From the NCBI GenBank assembly GCA_964397565.1, contig CAYNJC010000011.1:1-64000 (forward strand): a stretch of 64,000 nucleotides of DNA. Reading direction: 5' to 3'. The notes under the pieces are model-generated. The model was not told the DNA's origin. It saw only the letters and a list, made by a program, of their open reading frames with translations, and did not search any database. The position numbers and the translations under genes were made by a program. Positions 35,859 through 46,400 of this stretch are shown here, piece by piece; within the stretch, counting starts at the first letter, position 1, and each line of letters begins with the position of its first letter. The stretch is from JAPLST01 sp964397565. GTDB lineage: Bacteria > Auribacterota > UBA3054 > JAPLST01.

Positions 35859-37202
35859 ATGAAAGCGATCCGCCTGACCTTCATCCTGGCCCTCGCCCTC
35901 TTGCTCGCAGTGCCCGCTTTTGCGCGCGACTGGTACGTCTCCGCGGTTGGTACCGGCGATGGCCTGACCTCCGGCTCACCGACGCAAGACTTGGCCGCCG
36001 TGCTGAATGCCGTCGCTGCCAACGATGCCATTTACCTCAATGGCGGCGATGGCTTCGGCTTTGCCGGCAACTCGCTCACCGCCAATGTCACACTGACGAT
36101 TCAGTCGTACGGCACCGGCCAGGGCATTGTCAGCAACACCACCACGCCAGTCAACGGCCAATTACTGAACCTCACAAGTGGCGCCAGCGGCACCACGTTT
36201 GACAACATCGAGCTTCGCTACAACGACCTCAACCTCGGCGCGCAGGGCTATCGCACGATCTATCTCGGCAGCCTCGTCAGTAACATCACGATCAAGAACT
36301 GCACCTTCCGGCATTTCGACTGGCCCGGTGGACATTGGAACGGTAATGCGTTCATCGTCATGCACAACAGCGCGCACACCAACATGACGATCATCAACAG
36401 CTTGTTCCGCGATCTGCGTTACAGCGGCGGTGCCGGCTACGACTATCGTCACCCCACCATCACCGCGATGGGCTGCGTGCCGTTGCGGCTGATCAACAAC
36501 ACGGTCAGCAATTATGAGGGGTTTGTCAGTTTCCAAGGCGGGCCATTCAACCGCGATGTGATGGTACTGAGCAACAAGCTGTACCGCTGCTACGGTGCTA
36601 TCAACTGGCAAAAATTCGAAGGTGGCACTGCCGGCGGACTGGTGAAAGTTGGCTATCAAGGACTTGCGGGCGGTGAATTTGCGTGGAATATTATTTATAA
36701 TGGTTTCCCCGACATGACCAACAGCACTCGCTATGCCGCATTCATGCTTGATCGCGGTTTCAATGACGGGAAAATCCACAACAATACATTCTACGGTTTG
36801 GGCGCCGCGTGCCTGATCAACAGCGGCGCCGAGATCGTCCAAACCTTGGACTGGTACAATAATATTCTGATCGCCTGTAATGCGAACGCCCAGACCGGCT
36901 TCTGGAGCGTGGTCAACGGCATCGGCAGCGGTATTGTTTACTCAAACATCTGGGATCCATTCCAAGCGTTCACCAATCAATTTTATGGCACGTCAACCGT
37001 GTTCATCGCCAGCAATCCGTTGTTGGATCCGCTGTTTGCCAGCCTCGATCCCGGCAACAGCACCTTCCTGCGCCCCACCGTGGCGGCGGCGGTCCATGGT
37101 TATGAGGACGGCTTCATCGGCGCGGTCAATCCGGTACCCGAGCCATTGCTCTTGGGGTGTTGTTTGGGCGCCGTGGCACTGTTGCGTGGCCGCCGCCGCT
37201 GA
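35859..37202 (+). CDS. PEP-CTERM beta-helix-type surface protein, duplicate A
   Basis: A 447-residue exported protein. Signal peptide MKAIRLTFILALALLLAVPAFA precedes RDWYVSAVGTGDGLTSGSPT, a start typical of DUF1565 or pectate-lyase-like right-handed beta-helix proteins. Rungs such as ITIKNCTFRHFDW, MTIINSLFRDL and RLINNTVSNYEG support the fold. The PEP-CTERM tail is VPEPLLLGCCLGAVALLRGR. AAGGA lies nine bases upstream of the ATG. It is a paralogue of the next gene, sharing promoter, operator, leader hairpin and N-terminus. It is distinct from the AKYVDPLNG family at the window's left end. Enzymatic activity is possible but unproven. Confidence 0.85.
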   Translation: MKAIRLTFILALALLLAVPAFARDWYVSAVGTGDGLTSGSPTQDLAAVLNAVAANDAIYLNGGDGFGFAGNSLTANVTLTIQSYGTGQGIVSNTTTPVNGQLLNLTSGASGTTFDNIELRYNDLNLGAQGYRTIYLGSLVSNITIKNCTFRHFDWPGGHWNGNAFIVMHNSAHTNMTIINSLFRDLRYSGGAGYDYRHPTITAMGCVPLRLINNTVSNYEGFVSFQGGPFNRDVMVLSNKLYRCYGAINWQKFEGGTAGGLVKVGYQGLAGGEFAWNIIYNGFPDMTNSTRYAAFMLDRGFNDGKIHNNTFYGLGAACLINSGAEIVQTLDWYNNILIACNANAQTGFWSVVNGIGSGIVYSNIWDPFQAFTNQFYGTSTVFIASNPLLDPLFASLDPGNSTFLRPTVAAAVHGYEDGFIGAVNPVPEPLLLGCCLGAVALLRGRRR

Positions 37203-37300
37203 CGCGCAGCCGCCAAGCTAAGTTTTGCAGGCGGCAGTGCAAGTCGGCGCGGCTGGACCCCGCAGAGTGGCTTGTTGCCGGAAGAGATTTCGAACTGCGC

Positions 37301-37329
37301 TTGACATTGCAGCGCAAATATGCTATATT
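37301..37329 (+). promoter_or_regulatory. Promoter of duplicate B
   Basis: TTGACA, 17-base spacer, TATATT; predicted start near 37336, inside palindrome O7. Confidence 0.8.
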
Positions 37330-37331
37330 GA

Positions 37332-37345
37332 ATAAACGCGTTTAT
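37332..37345 (+). promoter_or_regulatory. Operator-like palindrome O7 (perfect)
   Basis: ATAAACGCGTTTAT, a perfect 14-base inverted repeat two bases after the -10 box. It would block transcription when occupied. Confidence 0.78.
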
Positions 37346-37349
37346 TATT

Positions 37350-37367
37350 GGGCGTCACACGTCGCCC
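37350..37367 (+). other. 5' UTR hairpin, copy 2
   Basis: GGGCG, eight-base loop, CGCCC. The stem is identical to that at 35816-35833 and the loop differs. Confidence 0.5.
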
Positions 37368-37391
37368 ATAGCTCAGCCAAGGAACAACCCC

Positions 37392-38723
37392 ATGAAAGCG
37401 ATCCACACGCCCGTCATCCTGGCCCTCACCCTCCTGCTCTCACTGCCCGCCGTGGCGCGTGACTGGTATGTCTCCGCCGCCGGCACCGGCGACGGCCTGA
37501 CCTCCGGCTCGCCCACGCAGAATCTCGTCGCCGTCTGTGCCGCGCTGGCTGCGGGCGACAACGTGTACCTGAATGGCGCGGATTCTTTTACCGGCCCAGG
37601 CGCCATCAATGTTGCACGCATCCTCATGACCAGTTACGGCGCGGGCATGGCGAGCATCACCAACCGCGAGCAGAGCGGGACGACCACGGGCCTCACCCTC
37701 ACTGGGGCAGATAACTGCACGCTCACCAACTTGCGCTTCGCCTGCAACAACAACACCGACGGCACTATCTGGCATATCCTCGTTAGTGGCGCGCGCACCG
37801 TCACGATCGTTAACTGCACCTTGGAAACACTCATGACCGCCGCCAGCGGCGATTGGCGGCAGCACGGCGGCATAAGCGCCGCGGGCACCTGCCTGGGCTG
37901 GACGATTCGTGGCTGCCAGTTTCTCAACATTGCGCGCAATGCGGCAACGATGCAGCCTGATTACCGGATGTACTTGTTAAGTTGTGACGGTGCGGCCGTC
38001 GGCGGCTTGACATTCGCGCACAATGTGGTCAGCCAATATGAAGGCGTGGTCATCACCGGCAATTCCGGCTCGCAAAGCTACCGCTTGTCATTTGTGTCCA
38101 ATCTTTTTATCAACTGCCTGGCCCAAACCGATCAAAATGGCATGTACAGTCCTTTTTCCAGAAATGGTTGGCAGCCATGTAGTTACGATGTATCCTACAA
38201 CTGTTTTTTCAACAATACCAATTACACGCCCTTTGCAGCGCTCACCGCCCGGCGCGCAGCAAATGAGAACGGGCAACAGTACGACGTGTTCATGAACAAC
38301 ACCTTCTTTGGCTTTGCGATGATCACGACCAACGTGGCCGGCGCTTCGATCAACCAATTCTACAACAACATTATTGTCAAAGCGCCGACGCAGGCGAGCC
38401 TGCCCGCGTTTTTTGCGGCAGCCACGTCATACAACCTGCATGACTACACGGTCTGGTCGGGCCAAAGCGACCTGACCAACGCCGGTTTTTCCATATATGT
38501 CAGCACGCACTCGACCAATTACGACATCAAGTTTGCCAGTCTGGACCCGTCCAGCCCTGATTTCCTGCGGCCCAAGGTCAGCAGCGCGCCAGAATACGAC
38601 TACCTGATGAGTGGTTATGGTGGTGCAGGTATCGGTGCGGTCTTGCCGCCGATGATTCCCGAGCCGTGGGCCGTCAGCGTGCTGGTCGGCATGGTGGCGC
38701 TGCTGCGCGGGCGCCGAAGCTGA
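37392..38723 (+). CDS. PEP-CTERM beta-helix-type surface protein, duplicate B
   Basis: A 443-residue exported protein. MKAIHTPVILALTLLLSLPA then RDWYVSAAGTGDGLTSGSPT closely matches duplicate A at the N-terminus, while the middle has diverged. Beta-helix-like rungs include CTLTNLRFACNNN and VTIVNCTLETLM. The C-terminus IPEPWAVSVLVGMVALLRGR is a PEP-CTERM signal. AAGGAA precedes the ATG. The two genes look like a tandem duplication that included promoter and leader; divergence of the middle suggests different ligands or substrates. Confidence 0.85.
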   Translation: MKAIHTPVILALTLLLSLPAVARDWYVSAAGTGDGLTSGSPTQNLVAVCAALAAGDNVYLNGADSFTGPGAINVARILMTSYGAGMASITNREQSGTTTGLTLTGADNCTLTNLRFACNNNTDGTIWHILVSGARTVTIVNCTLETLMTAASGDWRQHGGISAAGTCLGWTIRGCQFLNIARNAATMQPDYRMYLLSCDGAAVGGLTFAHNVVSQYEGVVITGNSGSQSYRLSFVSNLFINCLAQTDQNGMYSPFSRNGWQPCSYDVSYNCFFNNTNYTPFAALTARRAANENGQQYDVFMNNTFFGFAMITTNVAGASINQFYNNIIVKAPTQASLPAFFAAATSYNLHDYTVWSGQSDLTNAGFSIYVSTHSTNYDIKFASLDPSSPDFLRPKVSSAPEYDYLMSGYGGAGIGAVLPPMIPEPWAVSVLVGMVALLRGRRS

Positions 38724-38976
38724 CGCAGCGCGGCGGCGCAGGTTGATAAGGTCGAAAGGTGTTAGGTTGCAGAAACCGGCGCACCGATGCACTGACTACT
38801 GATGCACCATGCCGCTGCCAAGCGGGAGCCGGTGCCATTCGGCGATCGGTTGTCGATGCCGCACCAACTACTGACCACTGATTACCGATTACCGGGCAAG
38901 GGCGCCGCGCTCATTTTTTCTGAGGTTTGGTGTAGAAATTGTTTTTAGTATTCACTCCCAGGATGGCACGACCCTT
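38724..38976. other. Intergenic region with dispersed repeat and low-complexity DNA
   Basis: No gene is visible. It contains the inverted copy of the dispersed repeat (38796-38847) and then a GATTACC/ACTGACC low-complexity stretch (38858-38896). No convincing promoter or palindrome was found before the gene at 38977. Confidence 0.5.
38796..38847 (-). repeat. Dispersed intergenic repeat, copy 2 (inverted)
   Basis: The reverse complement begins CGATCGCCGAATGGCACCGG and continues to GGCATGGTGCATCAGTA. It aligns ungapped to 2527-2578 with about seven differences. Confidence 0.65.
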
Positions 38977-41900
38977 ATGACCCGCTTGATTTCACTCCTT
39001 TGCGCAAGTTTCCTCGCACTGGCGTTGTATTTGCCGTCCGCGCAGGCGGCAGCGCAAATCGGCCCCCTGGTGTATTCCAACTCGTTTCCGACCAGCGCGA
39101 GCATCGCGTCGTTCTACAAATATTATTCGGTCGGCAATCCCGTCTATGGCGGGCTTGAATGGGGCATCTATGCCAATAACGGCATGCACTCCAACGACGG
39201 CTATGTCGTGCCGTATGTGCAGACCAACCGCACGGATTGGGACGCGACCCGGGTCATCAATGATTTCGGCGTGTTTTTTGATCAGACCAACGCCACCATG
39301 TTGACCGACGCATTTGTCTTTTGCAACGTGCAGTGCCGCTCGTGGGCGGGTCATTTCGAGGGCGTTGGCGCGCGCATGGACACCAATCAAAATTACTACG
39401 CAGCCGTGTTCGGCGCGACGGCGGTGGACACATGGCGCGTGCGTCTGCTGAAGCGCGTGGCAGGTGTGACGACCGTGCTCGCCGAGCAGAATCCGGGCGC
39501 GTTGCTGGCGTGGCGGAACTATCGCGTTGAACTGCAATGCTACGGTACGGAATTGATTGTGCGCCTGCGCGATTTGTACAACGGGGCGCAACTCGCGGAA
39601 ATCTCCAGTATGGATGCGGCGCTGGCGGGGCCAGGCCAGTGCGGCCTTGTTTCCATGGCACTTCTGGACGGCGCGCCGTCCACCGAACACAAAGGCCCGG
39701 TCTGGGATTTGGTCACCTATCAAGTCCTGCCGCCGCCGCCCGACTCGAACATCTACCTGCACGTCAACGTGCTCAATGCCGCCAACGGTTCGCCCATGCC
39801 GGCCGTGCTTGAGATGCGCTACAACAACTCCGGCGGCGCCTTCCTGCCGAACGGCGATGCCGGCTGGACGGATCCGCAAGGCGTATTTGCCTTCGGCCCC
39901 ACCTGGCACCAGCCGATTGGCACCACGCCCGCCACGATCTGGATTCAGGCGTACAACGGCGATGAGTTCGAGTACGCTACCATGACCGTCGCCGTCCCCG
40001 CCACTGGAACGAACATCACCATCGCGCTCACCCCGCGTGTGGACATGAGCGCGCTCGGTTGGTGGGCCGGCGGCGACCACAACCATCTCGGCCGCAGTGG
40101 CAAGATGCCCTGGAAACACAACGGCGGCCTCCTCTCCATGGAATATATGGCCACCGTGCTCAGCGCTTTGGGCTATGATTGGTGGCAGTGCGGCGTTGAC
40201 GGCGGCTGGGAAATCGAGAATGCCGGCAATCCGCTCTCGGACAATGCCACGGTCAGAACGGTCATGTATTACGCCGACGCGGGCCTCCGCGCGGCCTGCA
40301 ACAATTTCAACAGCACGTACGCGGATGCGCTGCACCTGTGGTACGCCAACGAACAGGCCAAGACACGCTACGGCCACTTCTGGACGGTCGGCGCGAGCAC
40401 TGCACCAAACGGCGACTATCCGTATCCCAAAACCTTCCCGCCGCTCTCCGGTTACGGCGACGACTTATGGCACAATTGGTGGGCGGGCTACGATGACAAG
40501 ATGGATCTGTGGCAATACGGCTTGGGCTCCGCGCCGGCGGACTGGTATTGGCCGCCGTACGCCGACTCCGGCGGCCTTGAACTCCCGCCGTACCATGAGA
40601 CCATCTGGGCCTTGAACAATGCGCATGTCTACTCGATCTGGGCCCACCTGACCCAGTCCTATCCGCCTATCTACACCAAACTGCTGCCGTTCGACCTGCT
40701 CACGGGGGTCAAGTTCGGTGGCGTGGCGATGATCGGCGCGGACGAGGCCACCTCGTTCCAAATGTGCCTCGATGCCTACAACCGCGGCTACCAATTCGCC
40801 GGCTTCGGCGAGAACGACACGGCCTATGACGCCGCCACCTTCCCGCGCAATTACACCTTTATCTACTGCCCGGTCGTCACCAAGACGAATTTCAACCTGA
40901 ACACGGTCATGGACTGGGGCTGCCGCTCCAACAAGACGATTTCATCCAGCGGCGCGCTCGCGATCCTGGACGCGGACGGTGGCGCGATCACCATCGGCGA
41001 CAACGTCGCGGCCAACGGCTCCAACCACACTCTGCGCATCCGCGCCTGGGCCAATCCCAAGCCGGGCGACCTGCTGGCCAATGTGTCCTTGTATCGCAAT
41101 GGCACTGTACTGCAGTCCTGGACGCCCAACACGATCGCCTTTGAAACAAGTGTCGTCGTGGCGGAAACATCCCGTGCTTATTATCTCCTGCGCGCCAATG
41201 ATAACAACGCCGCGCGCAAGTGCATCACCAGTCCGATCTACTTCGTGCCCGACCCGCAGAACCCCTTGGTGCCCGTCGTCAAGGCGAACATCGCCGGCGG
41301 CATCTACGATTACCGCGCCAACATCGTGCCAGGCGTGCAAGTTGACCTGTTATACACTGGCGCGGTCTATGCCACCACGCTGGGCGATGCCGCCGGCAAC
41401 TACCGCTTCACCAACGTACCCGCTGATTGCGTCCTGTACTTCCACAACGGCGCCGGCCTGGATGAGCGCCGCTGCCCGATTCTGCACGACGAGACCATGA
41501 ACGACTACATGCTGCGCACGATTACCGGCCAGTATTACTTCGCCGGCGGCGGCCTTGGCGGCGTGCTTGATCCGAACATGTACAGTGTCATGTCGAACAT
41601 GATCAAGAACTGCACGGTGAATGTGCGCTCGAGGAATTACGTGCCGCTCGCCACGTTTGACGACACGAGTTGGGATGGCTGGACCTTCAGCAGCGCCTTC
41701 ACGCCGTCGCTCGAAACCACCAAGGCGCGCCAGGGCAACTGCGTGAAACTGGTGAAGCAGAACGCCAATGCCTGGAACTCGTTCATGTATGCCCGCGACG
41801 TGAGCGGGCTGGGCAATTGGTCGAACGCGGTCGGCATGATGGTCGCGTTGAACGGCGCCAGCGGGCTGCCGGGCGGCAACCGGATTTGGATCGAGTTCCG

Positions 41901-43287
41901 CTGGCGGGTCTGGAATGGCGCCACCAGCAACGAGTTCTACCGCAACACCCAGTACATCCCGCCCGGCGACCATTGGTATGACAATTACATCCCGCTCAAC
42001 AGCAATCTTTTCTTCGGCGACCGGATCGAAATGTGGGCGAGCTTCCTGATCAATCCCGGCTCGGGCGGCAGCGGCGCCGTGCTTTACATGGACGAATTGC
42101 GCCTGATCGTGCCGCAAGCGCCGAGTCTGACACCCACGCTGCTGCTGCCGGCCAACGGCGCGTTCATTGCCACCAACCAGCCGCTGCTGGCCTGGCAATG
42201 CGATCAGCCCACGGTCACAAACTTCAATGTGATCATTGACGGCGGCGCGCCGATTGCGGCCGGCCTGGCCCGGCAGTATCAAGTCCCCGCGCCACTGGCG
42301 GAAAGCTTGCATGCATGGAGCGTCGTCGCCTATGCCACGTCCGGCAGTGCCACGTCGCAGACCAACACATTTACAGTGGATGTCACGCCTCCCAGTCCTG
42401 GCAGTGCGGTCTTCATCGCCCCGGCTGGCGGCGTTACGTGGAACGAAGGCTCGGTGCAGAACCCGGCATGGACAACTACCGGTATTGCCGACGCGAATCT
42501 CGCCACGAACGGGTTCGGTCTGTTCTACACGCAGAACCCGGGCGACGCCGTTATTATTGATCCGTTTAATGGCCTGATGGGTACCTACGCATGGTACATT
42601 GCCGGCATCCCGCAGACGTACTCGAATACACACCTGAAGCTTGCCATCCGCGACAAGGCCGGCAATACAACCTCCATCACCAGTCCGTTGTTCAACCTGA
42701 TTGACCAGGGCGATTTGCGCACCTCGGCCTGGCGCTATGTGACCGTCTATCACTTTGACGATCCGTCGCTGGCGGGCTTCCAGAGCGGCAGTAAAGTGAC
42801 GATCAGTTGGGACACGAACGCGCCGTATTTGGGCGCCGGCTGCCTCAAGGGAACGGTCTCGAGCAGCAGCACGTGGATGCACTGCTTCTACAAGTCCGAC
42901 ATCAGCCCGGATGCGAACTGGCAGCAGGCCACCAAGCTGCGCCTGCACGCCAAATTCCCACCTGCGTTCGGTGCGCCCGGCTTGACCCGCCTCGACATGA
43001 TTTATTTCTTTGGGACGAACAATGTCGAACACCGCCAGATGCTCACGCTGGACAATGCCTGGGACGCTTACGAGTTTACCCTCAATTCGAATTTCTTCCA
43101 AACGCCGCCGGTCGTCATGAATATGATTCTGCAGCCGTTCGGCTCGCAACCGGCCAGCGGCGAGCAATTCTGGCTGGACGAAATCGAAATTTTCACCTGG
43201 GATGAAGTCGTGCCGGAACCGGCGGCACTGGCCGCGCTGACGGCCGGCGTTGTCTACCTCTGCGCGCGCCGCCGCACCGCCGCGTGA
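38977..43287 (+). CDS. Giant PHP-type (CehA/McbA-like) PEP-CTERM protein, duplicate A
   Basis: A 1436-residue exported protein. Signal peptide MTRLISLLCASFLALALYLP. Residues about 30-250 are a concanavalin-like beta-sandwich absent from the next gene. From near residue 260 (NIYLHVNVLNAANGSPMPAV) it parallels that gene. The putative metal site is GWWAGGDHNHLGRSG near 361, with GFGENDTAYD near 609. Later regions include jelly-roll segments (YVTVYHFDDPSLAGFQSG) and Ig-like repeats. The PEP-CTERM tail is VPEPAALAALTAGVVYLCAR then RR. His-x-His and downstream Asp/Glu positions suggest a PHP-type metal centre, but the HNH form and long inserts differ from characterised members. Function unknown. 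Confidence 0.8.
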   Translation: MTRLISLLCASFLALALYLPSAQAAAQIGPLVYSNSFPTSASIASFYKYYSVGNPVYGGLEWGIYANNGMHSNDGYVVPYVQTNRTDWDATRVINDFGVFFDQTNATMLTDAFVFCNVQCRSWAGHFEGVGARMDTNQNYYAAVFGATAVDTWRVRLLKRVAGVTTVLAEQNPGALLAWRNYRVELQCYGTELIVRLRDLYNGAQLAEISSMDAALAGPGQCGLVSMALLDGAPSTEHKGPVWDLVTYQVLPPPPDSNIYLHVNVLNAANGSPMPAVLEMRYNNSGGAFLPNGDAGWTDPQGVFAFGPTWHQPIGTTPATIWIQAYNGDEFEYATMTVAVPATGTNITIALTPRVDMSALGWWAGGDHNHLGRSGKMPWKHNGGLLSMEYMATVLSALGYDWWQCGVDGGWEIENAGNPLSDNATVRTVMYYADAGLRAACNNFNSTYADALHLWYANEQAKTRYGHFWTVGASTAPNGDYPYPKTFPPLSGYGDDLWHNWWAGYDDKMDLWQYGLGSAPADWYWPPYADSGGLELPPYHETIWALNNAHVYSIWAHLTQSYPPIYTKLLPFDLLTGVKFGGVAMIGADEATSFQMCLDAYNRGYQFAGFGENDTAYDAATFPRNYTFIYCPVVTKTNFNLNTVMDWGCRSNKTISSSGALAILDADGGAITIGDNVAANGSNHTLRIRAWANPKPGDLLANVSLYRNGTVLQSWTPNTIAFETSVVVAETSRAYYLLRANDNNAARKCITSPIYFVPDPQNPLVPVVKANIAGGIYDYRANIVPGVQVDLLYTGAVYATTLGDAAGNYRFTNVPADCVLYFHNGAGLDERRCPILHDETMNDYMLRTITGQYYFAGGGLGGVLDPNMYSVMSNMIKNCTVNVRSRNYVPLATFDDTSWDGWTFSSAFTPSLETTKARQGNCVKLVKQNANAWNSFMYARDVSGLGNWSNAVGMMVALNGASGLPGGNRIWIEFRWRVWNGATSNEFYRNTQYIPPGDHWYDNYIPLNSNLFFGDRIEMWASFLINPGSGGSGAVLYMDELRLIVPQAPSLTPTLLLPANGAFIATNQPLLAWQCDQPTVTNFNVIIDGGAPIAAGLARQYQVPAPLAESLHAWSVVAYATSGSATSQTNTFTVDVTPPSPGSAVFIAPAGGVTWNEGSVQNPAWTTTGIADANLATNGFGLFYTQNPGDAVIIDPFNGLMGTYAWYIAGIPQTYSNTHLKLAIRDKAGNTTSITSPLFNLIDQGDLRTSAWRYVTVYHFDDPSLAGFQSGSKVTISWDTNAPYLGAGCLKGTVSSSSTWMHCFYKSDISPDANWQQATKLRLHAKFPPAFGAPGLTRLDMIYFFGTNNVEHRQMLTLDNAWDAYEFTLNSNFFQTPPVVMNMILQPFGSQPASGEQFWLDEIEIFTWDEVVPEPAALAALTAGVVYLCARRRTAA

Positions 43288-43379
43288 CGTGCGTCGTTTG
43301 CGCGCATCCAGCCCACCGGCGCGGTGACGCTGGTCGCGCCAGGGTCACACCATCACCGGATTTGCATGCAACGCCGGTA

Positions 43380-43408
43380 TTGCACGGTGGACGGATTCAT
43401 GCTATATT
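43380..43408 (+). promoter_or_regulatory. Promoter for duplicate B of the PHP-type giants
   Basis: TTGCAC, 17-base spacer, TATATT; predicted start near 43415. The -35 box is weak. Confidence 0.5.
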
Positions 43409-43413
43409 ACGTA

Positions 43414-43427
43414 ATAATGCCGTTTGT
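43414..43427 (+). promoter_or_regulatory. Degenerate operator-like palindrome O8
   Basis: ATAATGCCGTTTGT, 8/10 half-site bases, five bases after the -10 box and so at nearly the same place as O6 and O7. Weak by sequence; supported by position. Confidence 0.4.
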
Positions 43428-43451
43428 CACATGACCAAATCAGGAGCCGTT

Positions 43452-46400
43452 ATGAATTGTTGGGGAAGGCATGCTGCCGCGGTGCTCGCGCGTTGTTGCG
43501 CGCGGTCGCTCGCCTCACCGACGCCCGTGCGGCGCGTCCGCGTGGTGCTGGCGCTGCTGGCGCTGGCCGCTGGCGTGCGTGGCGCTGACATTTACCTGAA
43601 CATTAACGTTGTCAACGCCGGCAGCGGCGCGCCCATGCCGGCCGTGCTCGAAATGCACTACCACAACGCCAGCGGCGGACCTCTGCCCAACAGCCGCTCG
43701 GGCTGGACGGATCCGCTGGGCGTGTTCGCCTTCGGGCCAACCTGGCGCCAATCGATCGGCGCGGCGCCAACGAACGTCTACATCCTAGCCTGGCACGGCG
43801 ACGAGTTCGAATACACCAACACCACCGTGTTCGTCCCGGCCGCGGGCACCAACATCACGATCACGCTAACGCCGCGGGTCGACATGACCGCGCTGGGCTG
43901 GTGGGCCGGCGGCGACCACAACCATCTTGGCCGCGGCGGCGAGTCGTTCTGGAAACACAATGGCGGCTTGCTTTCGATGGAGTACATGGCGACGCTTCTG
44001 AGCGCCATGGGCTATGACTGGTGGCAGTGCGGCGGCTGGCGTTTTGAGAATGCGGGCGACCCGCTCTCCACCAACACCACGGTGACCAGCACCAACTATC
44101 TGACCGACCCGGGCATGCGCGGCGCGTGCAACAACTTCAACACCAATTACCCTTATGCGTTATACCTCTGGTACAACAACGAACACGCCAAGGGCCGCTA
44201 CGGGCACCTTTGGTCGGTCGGCAAGAGCACGGCGCCCAACAATGACTACCCGCATCCCAACACCTACCCGACCAAATCCGGCTACGGTGACGGCTACATT
44301 CACAATTGGTGGGGCTATTACGACGACCAGGCCGACAAGTGGCAGGCCTACCTCGGCGAAGCGCCGCAGAACTGGTACTGGCCCGAATACGCCGATTCCG
44401 CCTCGCTGGAATTGCCGCCCTATCACGAGATCGTCTGGGCGATGAACAATGCCCACGTCTACAGCATCTGGGCCCATTTGACGGCGACCTCGCCGGCCAT
44501 GTTTACAAAACATCTGCCGTTCGACCTGCTGACCGGCGTGAAAATCGGCGGCGTGGCCATGCTGGGCGCCGATGAAACCACGTCGTTCCAGATGTGCCTG
44601 AACCTGTACAACCGCGGCTACCAGTTCGCCGGATTTGGCGAAAACGACACGTTCTACAGCAGCAGTCCCCTGTCGCGCAACTACACCTTCATCTACTGCC
44701 CCATGGTCACCAAGACCAATTTCGACTTGAACGTCGTCATCGACTGGGGCTGCCGCTCCAACAAGACCATCTCCTCCAGTGGCGCGCTCGCGATCCTCGA
44801 CGCGGACAACGGCGCGATCACCATCGGCGACACCCTCGCCGCAGACGGCGCGAACCACACCCTGCGCATCCGCGCCTGGGCCAACCCCAAGCCGGGCGAC
44901 GTACTCGCCAATGTTTCTCTGTACCGCAATGGGAGCGTGCTCCAAAGCTGGACGCCGAACAAGACCAGTTTCGAAACTAATCTCGTCGTGGCCGAGACGG
45001 CGCGGGCGTTCTACCTTGTCAAAGTCAACGACAATGTCGCCACGCGCAAGTGCATCACCAGTCCGATCTACTTCGCGCCCGACCCGGCGCATCCACTGCC
45101 GCCGATCCTTAAAGGCAATATCGCCGGCGGCGTGTATGATTACCGCGGCAACGTGATCGGCAACGCGCAGGTGGACCTGCTCTACACCGGTGCGCTGTAC
45201 GCGACGACCAGCGCCAGTGCGGCAGGACACTACAGCTTCAGCGAGGTGCCCGTGGATTGCGTGCTATGGTTCCACAACAGCGCCGGGCTCGACGAGCGTC
45301 GCTGCCCGATCCTGCACGACGAGCGCATCAACGACTATCTGCTGCGCACAATCACCGGGCAATTTTATTACGCCGGCGGCGGGCTCGGCAATGTGCTCGA
45401 TCCGAATATGTTCGAGGTCCTGTCCAACATGATCCGCAGCTGCACCGTGAACCTGCGCTCGCGCAACTATGTGCCACTGGCAAAATTCGACGACACTGGT
45501 TGGGACGGCTGGACCTTCGGCACTTCCTACCAGGCCACGCTCGATACCGCCAAGGCCCGCCAGGGCAACTGCGTCAAACTCGTGCGCAACACCAGCACGT
45601 TCTGGAGCTCACTGCTGTACCAGCGCAACGTGACCGCCATGGCCGACTGGTCGAATGCGGTCGGCTTGATCATCGCGCTGAATCCCGCCAGCGGCTGGCC
45701 CGGCAGCTCGAAAATCTATCTGCAGTTCACCTGGCGCGTATGGCAGGGCGCGACCAGCAACGATTTCTACCGCAACACGCCCTTCATCCAGGCCGGCGAT
45801 CGCTGGCACGAATACTTCATGCCGCTCAGCAGCAATCTCTTCTTTGGCGACAAGGTGGAATTGTCGGCGGCGGTGCTGTTCACCGGCGCGTCCGGCGCGA
45901 CCCTCTACATGGATGAACTGCGTGTGATCACGGCCAAACCAGCCAGCCTGGCGCCCACCTTGCTGGCGCCCGCCAACAACGCCTTCATCGCCACAAACCG
46001 GCCGCTGCTGACATGGACCTGCGACGAGCCCTCGGCGACAAACTTCAGCATCGTGATTGACGACAGCGCCCCGGTTGCGGTCGGCACGGCCATGCAGTTT
46101 CAGCCCACCGCGCCACTGGCCGAGAGCCCGCACACCTGGTTCGTCATCGCCGGCAGCAGCAGCGCGAGCGCCACATCGCCGGTGTTCACATTCACCGTTG
46201 ACCTCACCCCACCCAGCCCCGGCAGTGCCGCATTTACAATGCCGGCCGGTGGCGAAATGTGGCTTGAGGGCACCACCCACACGCCCGCCTGGACCATCAC
46301 GGGCATCGCCGACGCGCACCTCGACAGCAACAACTTTTCATTGGCCTACTTCCTCAATCCGGGCTACGCCATCATCGCGCCCGCGTTCAATGGCCTGACC

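Noticed and set aside
37209..37235. GCCGCC/GGCGGC hairpin after the gene ending at 37202
   Set aside because: The stem is only six base pairs with a 15-base loop and is not followed by a T-run, so a rho-independent terminator is not supported.
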